In this document: one piece after another, positions 1 to 4,470 of the stretch
Layout: the number at the start of each line of letters is the position of its first letter
Numbering within the stretch: position 1 is the stretch's first letter
Source of the DNA: Aeromicrobium sp.
Lineage (GTDB): Bacteria; Actinomycetota; Actinomycetes; Propionibacteriales; Nocardioidaceae
DNA length: 5,130 bases
Reading direction: 5' to 3'
Assembly (NCBI GenBank): GCA_023254755.1
Contig: JALRKU010000498.1
Span: forward strand, 1 to 5,130
Notes under the pieces: generated by a model
Database searches by the model: none
Seen by the model: only the letters and a program-made list of their open reading frames with translations
Told to the model about the DNA's origin: nothing
Position numbers and translations under genes: made by a program

Positions 1-446
1 TTGGCCGGGTTGCCGTACTGGTAGAGCATCTTCCAGTCCGGGTGCTCGGCCGCGATGCCCTTCGCCACCCGCACGGCCTCGTTGGAGCCGCCGGCGGCCG
101 GCGAGTCGATGATCTCGGCACCCCACATGGTGAGCAGCTGCCGTCGCTCGATCGACGTGTTCTCGGGCATGACGCAGACCAGGCGGTAGCCGCGCTGCCG
201 CGCCACCATCGCGAGCGAGATGCCCGTGTTGCCGCTGGTGGGCTCGAGGATCGTGTCGCCCTCGACGAGCGTGCCGTCGGCCTCGGCGCGCTCGATCATC
301 GACAGCGCCGCGCGGTCCTTGATCGAGCCCGTGGGGTTCTGGTCCTCGAGCTTGGCCCAGAGGCGCACCTCGGGCGTCGGGGACAGGTTCGGCAGCCCCA
401 CCAGAGGGGTGCCGCCGACCGAGTCGATCAGCGAGTCGAAGCGCAC
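1..446 (-). CDS. cysM: CysM-type cysteine synthase (O-phosphoserine sulfhydrylase), N-terminal part
   Basis: This is a PLP-dependent beta-substitution enzyme, cut by the left edge; about 148 N-terminal residues are visible of a family length near 320. In the actinobacterial CysM branch the sulfur donor is CysO thiocarboxylate and the acceptor is O-phosphoserine, giving a CysO-cysteine adduct in the cytosol. The start is GTG at 446, giving MRFDSLIDSVGGTPLVGLP, the usual N-terminus. The PLP lysine is K43 in NPTGSIKDR. The phosphate and substrate loop is EPTSGNTGIS (residues 68-77), and the MPENTSIERRQLL stretch follows. The visible part ends at QYGNPA. Close similarity to M. tuberculosis CysM as remembered, plus the mec-cysO context, favours CysM over a CysK O-acetylserine enzyme. 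The residue that reads phosphoserine lies outside the window, so acceptor specificity is inferred. The start lies inside the cysO 3' end (19-base overlap), which suggests translational coupling. Confidence 0.95.
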   Translation of the reverse strand, partial: MRFDSLIDSVGGTPLVGLPNLSPTPEVRLWAKLEDQNPTGSIKDRAALSMIERAEADGTLVEGDTILEPTSGNTGISLAMVARQRGYRLVCVMPENTSIERRQLLTMWGAEIIDSPAAGGSNEAVRVAKGIAAEHPDWKMLYQYGNPA

Positions 447-745
447 GTGCCAGCCGCCCGCAGCACTGGATCGGCTGCTCCGCCCGCCACGGCGGGAAGG
501 ATGACGACCGTCGCGCCGTCCTTGACCGCGGTCGCGAGGCCACCGGTGAAGCGGATGTCCTCGTCGTCGACGTAGATGTTCACGAAGCGGCGGACCTCGT
601 CGGCCTCGACCAGACGGTCCTTGATGCCGGCGTAGTTCGCCTCGAGGTCGTCGATCACGTCGGCGACCGTGCCGCCCGATGCCTCGACCGCACGCTGGTC
701 GTTCGTGTACGTGCGCAGGATCGTGGGGATGCGGACCTCTGCCAT
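428..745 (-). CDS. cysO: CysO sulfur carrier protein (ThiS/MoaD family) with C-terminal extension
   Basis: This is a ubiquitin-fold sulfur carrier of 105 residues. Its C-terminal glycine is activated and thiocarboxylated, then used by CysM as the sulfide source for cysteine. It begins MAEVRIPTILRTYT and contains RRFVNIYVDDEDIRF (52-66), GGLATAV and the diagnostic ILPAVAGG end, with Gly-Gly at 88-89. In M. tuberculosis CysO, as remembered, the protein stops at that Gly-Gly. Here there is no stop. The frame runs 16 more residues (A90 to R105), including the protein's only cysteine (C101), and ends within cysM. If translated as read, the extension must be removed to expose the glycine; the neighbouring JAMM protease Mec is the obvious candidate. 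The ATG lies 1 base after the mec stop (TGACATG) and no strong ribosome binding site is visible, so coupling to mec is likely. Confidence 0.93.
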   Translation of the reverse strand: MAEVRIPTILRTYTNDQRAVEASGGTVADVIDDLEANYAGIKDRLVEADEVRRFVNIYVDDEDIRFTGGLATAVKDGATVVILPAVAGGAADPVLRAAGTCASTR

Positions 746-746
746 G

Positions 747-1214
747 TCAGGACTCTGCCTTCTGCTGCTCGGGGGTGGAACCGTCTGCATAACCGTCGAC
801 GACGGTGACTTCTTCCTCGGTGACGACGCCGTCGACGATCCGGTACGACCGGAAGTCGATCGGCGCGCCGTCGACCTCGGCGCCGTCGCGCGTCGAGACG
901 AGCACGTAGTGCGCGTTCGGCTCGGACGCGAGGTTGATGTCGGTGCGCGACGGATAGGCCTCGGTCGCGGTGTGGGAGTGGTAGACGACCACGGGTTCCT
1001 CGTCGTTGTCGTCCATCTCGCGGTACAGCCGCAGCAGGTCGCCGGAGTCGAACTCGTAGAAGGTCGGCGACATCGCGGCGTTGAGCATGGGGACGAACCG
1101 CTGCGGGCGGTCGGAGCCCACGGGCCCGGCGACCACGCCGCACGCCTCGTCGGGGTGGTCACGGCGTGCGTGGGCCACGATGGCGTCGCGCGTGGCGCGG
1201 TCGATCGTCAGCAC
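747..1214 (-). CDS. mec: Mec, JAMM/MPN+ zinc metalloprotease that hydrolyses CysO-cysteine
   Basis: This is a 155-residue M67-family peptidase, a normal single-domain length. In M. tuberculosis Mec cleaves the CysO-cysteine amide, releasing free cysteine and recycling CysO. The JAMM motif is complete: catalytic Glu E23 (PDEACGVV), then H79-S-H81 followed by seven residues, S89, two residues and D92 (HSHTATEAYPSRTD), which supplies the zinc ligands. It is therefore predicted active. The start is GTG at 1214 (MLTIDRATRDAIV). There is no Shine-Dalgarno sequence; a TAAACT hexamer ends 6 bases before GTG, suggesting a leaderless message and an independent promoter for mec-cysO-cysM. It is separated by 58 bases from the upstream DUF2017 gene. 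Because the adjacent CysO has residues beyond its Gly-Gly, Mec may also act as the maturation protease. That second role is inference, by analogy with QbsD/QbsE. Confidence 0.95.
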   Translation of the reverse strand: MLTIDRATRDAIVAHARRDHPDEACGVVAGPVGSDRPQRFVPMLNAAMSPTFYEFDSGDLLRLYREMDDNDEEPVVVYHSHTATEAYPSRTDINLASEPNAHYVLVSTRDGAEVDGAPIDFRSYRIVDGVVTEEEVTVVDGYADGSTPEQQKAES

Positions 1215-1220
1215 CCGCCG

Positions 1221-1226
1221 AGTTTA
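1221..1226 (-). promoter_or_regulatory. Leaderless -10 element of mec-cysO-cysM
   Basis: The minus strand reads TAAACT, matching the actinobacterial TANNNT -10 consensus. Six bases (CGGCGG) separate it from the mec GTG, so the predicted transcription start falls on or next to the start codon. No clear TTGAC -35 hexamer is present; an inverted repeat occupies that position instead. This is the best of the five such elements in the window. Confidence 0.6.
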
Positions 1227-1235
1227 TCGGCCCCG

Positions 1236-1255
1236 GTCGGCGCACCTGCACCGAC
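1236..1255. promoter_or_regulatory. Imperfect 20-bp palindrome upstream of mec, possible operator
   Basis: The plus strand shows GTCGGCGCA, a 2-base centre, then TGCACCGAC: nine-base arms with one mismatch (G-T wobble in RNA). It covers about -22 to -41 relative to the predicted mec start, over the -35 position and after the DUF2017 stop. No T-run follows on the minus strand, so it does not look like a standard intrinsic terminator. A regulator site for cysteine biosynthesis is possible but unproven. Confidence 0.3.
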
Positions 1256-1272
1256 GGTCGTGGGCTGAGACG

Positions 1273-1869
1273 TCAGTCGAGCGAGACGACCAGCGACTCC
1301 TGCACGTAGCCGAGCCAGTCGTAGATCTCGGCCATCGCGGCGGTGGCCTCGTCGTCGGAGTGGGCGACGAGCTGCGCGTCCTCGTCGGTCTCGATCCCGA
1401 GCCGGACCGCGAGCGACAGCCGGACGTCGGTGAGCGCCTTGAGCCACGCCTGGACCTCGGCGGCGTCGAGCTCGACCTCGACCTGCGGGTCGTCCTCGGT
1501 CGGCAGCCCCGGGGTGAGGCCGCCGGTGATCAGCGAGGCGAGCAGGGTCTCGGCGTTCTGCACCTTCAGCGACGTCAGCGAGCGCTCGGTGAGGCGGCGG
1601 AAGTCGGCGGCGTCCTCGTCGGCCCCGCGGAACGACTCGGCCCGGTAGGCGTCGGGGAGCAGGCGGCGGAGCACGGGGTCCTCGGGCGGCTCGGCGGGAC
1701 CGCCGAGACCCAGCTGGACCGCGAGCGGGTCGGGGTCGGACTCCCCCGCCGCGTTGCGGTCGCGCAACAGCTCGACGACCTGGCTGGTGAGGCTGGCGAG
1801 CAGGTGCGCCTCGGCCGCCTCGAACGTGGCGGTCGTGCCGCCCCGGCGGCGCTTCTTGAACGGCTTCAC
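1273..1869 (-). CDS. DUF2017 family protein of unknown function
   Basis: This 198-residue protein fits the DUF2017 family, a conserved actinobacterial protein found next to clpS (the Rv1332 position in M. tuberculosis). Its molecular role is not established and I assign none. It begins with a basic stretch, VKPFKKRRRGG, then a predicted helical domain (EAAEAHLLASLTSQVVELL, residues 17-35). An acidic, proline-rich linker follows, with further amphipathic helices ending in EIYDWLGYVQESLVVSLD. It has no signal peptide and no membrane segment, so it is likely cytosolic. I chose the GTG at 1869 rather than the in-frame ATG at 1953. GGAG lies six bases before this GTG and family members begin close to KPF. 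The added 28 residues would also be Arg-rich, low-complexity and antisense-like. The start overlaps by 4 bases (GTGA) the stop of a 26-codon ORF. Confidence 0.85.
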   Translation of the reverse strand: MKPFKKRRRGGTTATFEAAEAHLLASLTSQVVELLRDRNAAGESDPDPLAVQLGLGGPAEPPEDPVLRRLLPDAYRAESFRGADEDAADFRRLTERSLTSLKVQNAETLLASLITGGLTPGLPTEDDPQVEVELDAAEVQAWLKALTDVRLSLAVRLGIETDEDAQLVAHSDDEATAAMAEIYDWLGYVQESLVVSLD

Positions 1870-1946
1870 GTCGCGCTCCGCTCGTCGTGCCCGCGACCGA
1901 GATCGGGCGAGCCGACCACCTGACGAGCGCCTGACCGCGCGCTCAT
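1866..1946 (-). CDS. Tiny 26-codon ORF bridging the clpS tail copy and DUF2017 (doubtful coding)
   Basis: The ORF starts MSARSGARQVVGSPDLG and ends with ERSAT. Its ATG overlaps the preceding stop as ATGA and its TGA overlaps the DUF2017 GTG as GTGA. The peptide is Arg/Gly/Ser-rich and resembles nothing I recognise. Its value may lie in passing ribosomes to DUF2017 by termination-reinitiation, or it may be chance in high-GC DNA. Confidence 0.2.
   Translation of the reverse strand: MSARSGARQVVGSPDLGRGHDERSAT
1876..1879 (-). promoter_or_regulatory. Ribosome binding site deciding the DUF2017 start
   Basis: The minus strand carries GGAG followed by a 6-base spacer (CGCGAC) and GTG. This is the only well-spaced Shine-Dalgarno sequence I see in the left half of the window. 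It supports starting the DUF2017 protein at VKPFKK rather than at the upstream ATG. Confidence 0.5.
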
Positions 1947-1992
1947 GCCGCATCGCTCCGGTCGAGCGTCGCCCAGAGGCCGTGTTCGTGCA
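1943..1992. repeat. Direct repeat copy 1 (extra copy of the clpS 3' end)
   Basis: These 50 bases match 2023-2072 at 48 positions. The first 41 are identical on the plus strand and the two differences are both transitions. The offset is 80 bases. It lies downstream of clpS and retains the stop codon, giving the tail of the 27-codon ORF. It contains the 5-bp hairpin CGCTC-CGGTC-GAGCG (1954-1968). The 30 bases between the copies do not resemble the corresponding part of clpS, so this is not a simple 80-bp tandem duplication. Confidence 0.95.
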
Positions 1993-2026
1993 CCAGGCCT
2001 CCCGGCGAGGCGTTCAGGATGTTCAT
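1943..2026 (-). CDS. Tiny 27-codon ORF carrying a second copy of the ClpS C-terminus (relic or minigene)
   Basis: The ATG overlaps the clpS TGA as ATGA. The peptide begins MNILNASPGGLV and then reads HEHGLWATLDRSDAA, the same last 15 residues as ClpS apart from His for Tyr. It arises from the 50-base direct repeat; the 80-base period puts it in a different frame from clpS. It lacks the ClpS substrate-binding residues, so it cannot be an adaptor. It is most likely a by-product of the duplication, and expression is unproven. Confidence 0.3.
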   Translation of the reverse strand: MNILNASPGGLVHEHGLWATLDRSDAA

Positions 2027-2072
2027 GCCGCATCGCTCCGGTCGAGCGTCGCCCAGAGGCCGTATTCATGCA
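2023..2072. repeat. Direct repeat copy 2 (native clpS 3' end)
   Basis: This is the native copy, encoding the last 15 residues of ClpS plus its stop. Because it continues seamlessly into conserved ClpS sequence, it is the original and the downstream copy is the extra one. The hairpin is at 2034-2048. Having near-identical repeats at the 3' end of a conserved gene resembles the att duplication left by integrative elements, but only 30 bases lie between the copies. Confidence 0.95.
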
Positions 2073-2322
2073 TCGCCTGGACGTGGCGCTCCATCTGCTC
2101 GCGGCTGCCGCTGGAGACGATGGCCCGGCCGTCGGTGTGGACCGCCATCATCAGCTCGTGCGCCTTCTCCTCGGTGTAGCCGAAGTAGTTGCGGAAGACG
2201 TAGGCCACGTACGACATCAGGTTGACCGGGTCGTTCCAGACGATGGTGACCCACGGGTCCTCCAGCTGCACGACGTCGTCGACATCGGGCTGCTCGATCT
2301 CCACGGGCGCGGGGGACGTCAC
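2023..2322 (-). CDS. clpS: ClpS, N-end-rule adaptor for the Clp protease
   Basis: This is a 99-residue adaptor of typical length that binds proteins with destabilising N-terminal residues and docks on the N-domain of the Hsp100 unfoldase (ClpC in Actinobacteria), which feeds ClpP. An unstructured acidic N-terminus (residues 1-22) precedes the core. WNDPVNLM (29-36) aligns with the E. coli VNDDYTPM pocket, keeping N30 and D31; the third acidic residue is Pro, as in mycobacterial ClpS. AVHTDGRAIV (60-69) supplies the conserved pocket His, H62. The end is GLWATLDRSDAA. The start is GTG at 2322 (VTSPAPVEIEQ). There is no Shine-Dalgarno sequence, but CACAAT lies 6 bases upstream, so the transcript is probably leaderless. 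It is divergent from pncB with 85 bases between them, and is probably co-transcribed with DUF2017. Its 3' end is duplicated just downstream. Confidence 0.95.
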   Translation of the reverse strand: MTSPAPVEIEQPDVDDVVQLEDPWVTIVWNDPVNLMSYVAYVFRNYFGYTEEKAHELMMAVHTDGRAIVSSGSREQMERHVQAMHEYGLWATLDRSDAA

Positions 2323-2328
2323 GTGGCC

Positions 2329-2334
2329 ATTGTG
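2329..2334 (-). promoter_or_regulatory. Candidate leaderless -10 element of clpS
   Basis: The minus strand reads CACAAT, then six bases (GGCCAC), then the clpS GTG. It differs from TANNNT only at the first base. No Shine-Dalgarno sequence is found at normal spacing. A possible -35 (TTCGCC at 2352-2357) is weak. Confidence 0.45.
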
Positions 2335-2394
2335 TCGCAGTCCCCCACGTCGGCGAAACGGCGCTCGCACGTCGCCCGCGGGCGGCCCGCGCAC

Positions 2395-2400
2395 TAGGTT
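2395..2400 (+). promoter_or_regulatory. Candidate leaderless -10 element of pncB
   Basis: TAGGTT is followed by seven bases (GACGGAC) and the pncB GTG at 2408. It fits TANNNT and puts the transcription start at or next to the start codon. No purine-rich ribosome site or convincing -35 is visible. The 85-base divergent gap therefore appears to serve both pncB and clpS. Confidence 0.45.
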
Positions 2401-2407
2401 GACGGAC

Positions 2408-3691
2408 GTGGACACCACCGCGCTGCTGACGGACCGGTACGAGCTGACCATGCTGCAGGCCGCCCTGGCCGACGGCACGGCCCATCGCGACAGCGTCTTC
2501 GAGCTGTTCTCGCGGCGCCTGGTCGGCGGCCGCCGCTTCGGGGTCGTCGCCGGCACGGGGCGCCTGCTCGACGCGCTGGAGCGCTTCCACTTCGACGACG
2601 CCACCCTGTCCTGGTTGCGCGACGCCGAGGTCGTCGACGGTCCGACGCTCGACTGGCTGGCGGACTACCGCTTCTCGGGCTCGATCTGGGGGTACCGCGA
2701 GGGCGAGGTCTACCTGCCCCAGTCCCCCGTGCTGGTGGTCGAGTCGTCGTTCGCGGAGGGCGTGCTGCTCGAGACGGTGTTCCTGTCGATCCTCAACCAC
2801 GACTCGGCGATCGCGTCGGCGGCGGCGCGGATGATCTCCGCGGCCCGAGGGCGTCCCTGCATCGAGATGGGCTCGCGACGCACCCACGACGAGGCCGCGG
2901 TGGCCGCGGCGCGCGCCGCGGTGCTCACCGGCTTCGCGTCGACGTCGAACCTCGAGGCGGGCCGACGCCACGCCGTGCCCACCACGGGCACCAGTGCCCA
3001 CGCGTTCACGTTGCTGCACGACACCGAGCGCGACGCGTTCCGGGCGCAGGTCGACTCGCTCGGCGTCGGCACCACGCTGCTGGTCGACACCTACGACATT
3101 CGCGAGGCCATCGAGGTCGCCGTCGAGGTCGCCGGACCCGACCTGGGTGCGGTCCGCATCGACTCCGGCGACCTGGTGTCGCTGGCGCACCAGGTGAGGG
3201 CGCAGCTCGACGGACTCGGAGCGACCGGCACCCGCATCATCGTCACGAGCGATCTCGACGAGCACACCATCGCTGCCCTGGCCGCCGCCCCGGTCGACGG
3301 ATACGGAGTCGGCACGTCGCTGGTCACGGGCTCGGGCGTGCCGACGAGCGGCTTCGTCTACAAGCTGGTCGCCCGCTCGGACGACGACGGCACGATGGTG
3401 CCGGTCGCGAAGAAGAGCAGCGACAAGGTCTCCGTCGGTGGCCGCAAGTACGCGCTGCGACGACGCACCGAGGGCGTCGCCGTGGCCGAGGTGATCGGCG
3501 TCGGCACGCCACCCTCCGACGACGGCGACGACCGCGAGCTCCTGGTCGAGCTGGTCCGCGACGGAGAACGCGTGCACGCACCGACGAACGAGCAGATCCT
3601 CGCCCACCACCGGGCCGCGCTCGCCGAGCTCCCCGCCGAGGCCGGCCAGCTGTCCCCCGGCGGACCCGTCATCGAGACCGTCCTGCAGTAG
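2408..3691 (+). CDS. pncB: Nicotinate phosphoribosyltransferase
   Basis: This 427-residue enzyme, a normal length for the family, joins nicotinate and PRPP, with ATP hydrolysis, to form nicotinate mononucleotide. That is the entry step of Preiss-Handler NAD salvage in the cytosol. Evidence includes the N-terminal TDRYELTMLQAAL (8-20) and VLLETVFLSILNHDSAIASAAARM. GTSAHAF (194-200) carries the histidine (H198) that is phosphorylated in this family. VRIDSGDL (249-256) is the PRPP/ribose-binding strand and GYGVGTSLV (298-306) the phosphate loop. The start is GTG at 2408, giving VDTTALLTDRYEL. The frame is open back to 2222, but that part is antisense to clpS and unlike the family. pncA follows after 27 bases, so nicotinate made by PncA passes directly to this enzyme. 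The gene order matches pncB1 beside clpS in M. tuberculosis. Confidence 0.96.
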   Translation: MDTTALLTDRYELTMLQAALADGTAHRDSVFELFSRRLVGGRRFGVVAGTGRLLDALERFHFDDATLSWLRDAEVVDGPTLDWLADYRFSGSIWGYREGEVYLPQSPVLVVESSFAEGVLLETVFLSILNHDSAIASAAARMISAARGRPCIEMGSRRTHDEAAVAAARAAVLTGFASTSNLEAGRRHAVPTTGTSAHAFTLLHDTERDAFRAQVDSLGVGTTLLVDTYDIREAIEVAVEVAGPDLGAVRIDSGDLVSLAHQVRAQLDGLGATGTRIIVTSDLDEHTIAALAAAPVDGYGVGTSLVTGSGVPTSGFVYKLVARSDDDGTMVPVAKKSSDKVSVGGRKYALRRRTEGVAVAEVIGVGTPPSDDGDDRELLVELVRDGERVHAPTNEQILAHHRAALAELPAEAGQLSPGGPVIETVLQ

Positions 3692-3706
3692 CCGACCACG
3701 GCGCGG

Positions 3707-3712
3707 CACACT
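3707..3712 (+). promoter_or_regulatory. Candidate internal leaderless -10 element of pncA
   Basis: CACACT is followed by six bases (GGAGGC) and ATG. GGAGG (3713-3717) looks like a perfect Shine-Dalgarno sequence but ends only one base before ATG, too close for normal 30S pairing. pncA may therefore be read from its own leaderless transcript as well as by read-through from pncB, whose stop is 27 bases upstream. Confidence 0.4.
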
Positions 3713-3718
3713 GGAGGC

Positions 3719-4291
3719 ATGACCGCTCCCTCCACGACCGCGCTGATCGTCGTCGACGTCCAGAACGACTTCTGCGAAGGCGGGTCGCTCGCCGTGACGG
3801 GCGGGGCGCAGGTCGCGGCCGACGTGGCCGAGCTGATCGCGACCGGCGAGTACGAGACGGTCGTCGCGACGCGCGACCACCACGTCGATCCGGGGCCGCA
3901 CTTCTCGGACACGCCCGACTTCGTCGACTCGTGGCCTCCGCACTGCGTCGTCGGCACCGAGGGCGAGCTGCTGCACGCCCCGCTGCGCGACGACCTGTTC
4001 GCGGCGACGTTCCTCAAGGGCGAGTACGAGGCCGCCTACTCCGGTTTCGAGGGTGCCACCGCCGAGGGCGACGGTCTGGCCGACTGGCTCCGGGCCCACG
4101 GCATCACGCACGTCGACGTCTGCGGCATCGCGACGGACCACTGCGTGCGCGCGACCGCGCTCGACGCAGCGCGTGAGGGCTTCGCCGTGCGCGTGCTGGA
4201 GGACCTGACCGCGGCGGTCACGCCCGACGCCCTGCCTCGGGTGCGTCAGCTGCTGGGCGAGGCCGGGGTCACGCTGAGCACGTCACCGTGA
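3719..4291 (+). CDS. pncA: Nicotinamidase (pyrazinamidase family)
   Basis: This 190-residue isochorismatase-fold amidase hydrolyses nicotinamide to nicotinate and ammonia. The catalytic triad is complete: D13 (IVVDVQNDFC), K100 (FLKGEYEAAYSGF) and C142 (CGIATDHCVRATA). The metal ligands D53, H55, H61 and H75 (TRDHHVDPGPHF, WPPHC) keep the spacing of M. tuberculosis PncA (D49, H51, H57, H71), each shifted by four. The cis-peptide loop GIATDHC is normal. It is therefore predicted active, and would also activate pyrazinamide if the drug enters the cell; that is inference from the family. It starts at ATG 3719. It sits directly after pncB, forming a two-gene nicotinamide salvage unit. Its last 46 bases overlap a small membrane ORF on the opposite strand. 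Confidence 0.96.
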   Translation: MTAPSTTALIVVDVQNDFCEGGSLAVTGGAQVAADVAELIATGEYETVVATRDHHVDPGPHFSDTPDFVDSWPPHCVVGTEGELLHAPLRDDLFAATFLKGEYEAAYSGFEGATAEGDGLADWLRAHGITHVDVCGIATDHCVRATALDAAREGFAVRVLEDLTAAVTPDALPRVRQLLGEAGVTLSTSP

Positions 4292-4395
4292 TCCCCGTTC
4301 GGCAGCACCAGTGCCACGACGGCACCCAGGAGCCCGCCGACGAGGGCGGGCACCGAGATCGCCGCGATCGCGCGCGTGCTCTTGTGCGTCTGCAT
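4246..4395 (-). CDS. Small 49-residue single-pass membrane protein, hypothetical
   Basis: The start is ATG at 4395 (MQTHKSTRAIAAISVPALV) and the stop is TGA at 4246. A basic N-terminus (K5, R8) precedes a hydrophobic span at about 9-31 (Ala/Val/Leu/Gly-rich) ending LVLPNGD, then a short polar Ser/Pro tail. A single transmembrane helix or an uncleaved signal anchor is likely. There is no cysteine, so it is not a lipoprotein. CACGCT lies six bases before ATG, the same leaderless spacing as the neighbours. It overlaps the pncA 3' end by 46 bases in convergent orientation and follows the oxidoreductase gene after 75 bases. I do not recognise a family and assign no function. The hydrophobic pattern outside pncA argues for real coding, but its size leaves doubt. 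Confidence 0.5.
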   Translation of the reverse strand: MQTHKSTRAIAAISVPALVGGLLGAVVALVLPNGDHGDVLSVTPASPSS

Positions 4396-4401
4396 GCGCC
4401 C

Positions 4402-4407
4402 AGCGTG
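4402..4407 (-). promoter_or_regulatory. Weak -10-like element before the 49-residue ORF
   Basis: The minus strand reads CACGCT, then six bases (GGGCGC), then ATG. It keeps A at position 2 and T at position 6 of TANNNT and has the same spacing as the other elements here. It is a weak match and would not be called without that parallel. Confidence 0.25.
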
Positions 4408-4470
4408 GCCGGACCGGGCGAACGGTCGGCCGACACCGGGTGAACTCGACCCGACCGCCCGCCGTCGATC

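Noticed and set aside
1870..1953. Upstream ATG for the DUF2017 gene adding 28 residues
   Set aside because: The extra part is Arg/Ser low complexity and partly lies in the clpS tail copy. The GTG at 1869 has a well-placed GGAG.
2319..2330. Three-codon ORF (ATGGCCACGTGA) overlapping the clpS start
   Set aside because: If clpS is leaderless the transcript begins at 2322 and excludes this ATG. It is too short to judge.
2222..2407. Upstream extension of the pncB frame
   Set aside because: It is antisense to clpS, Ser/Thr/Arg-rich, and unlike family N-termini. The GTG at 2408 gives the standard start and has a -10-like box at leaderless spacing.
2066..4141. A very long open frame on the minus strand opposite pncB and pncA
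   Set aside because: Its product is Arg/Gly/Val-rich low-complexity sequence mirroring pncB and pncA codons, and its end is clpS in the wrong frame. Both sense genes have full catalytic motifs.
4412..4427. Hairpin GACCG-GGCGAA-CGGTC between the oxidoreductase and the small ORF
   Set aside because: It has only five base pairs, no T-run on either strand, and no extension of the stem; it is not a credible terminator.
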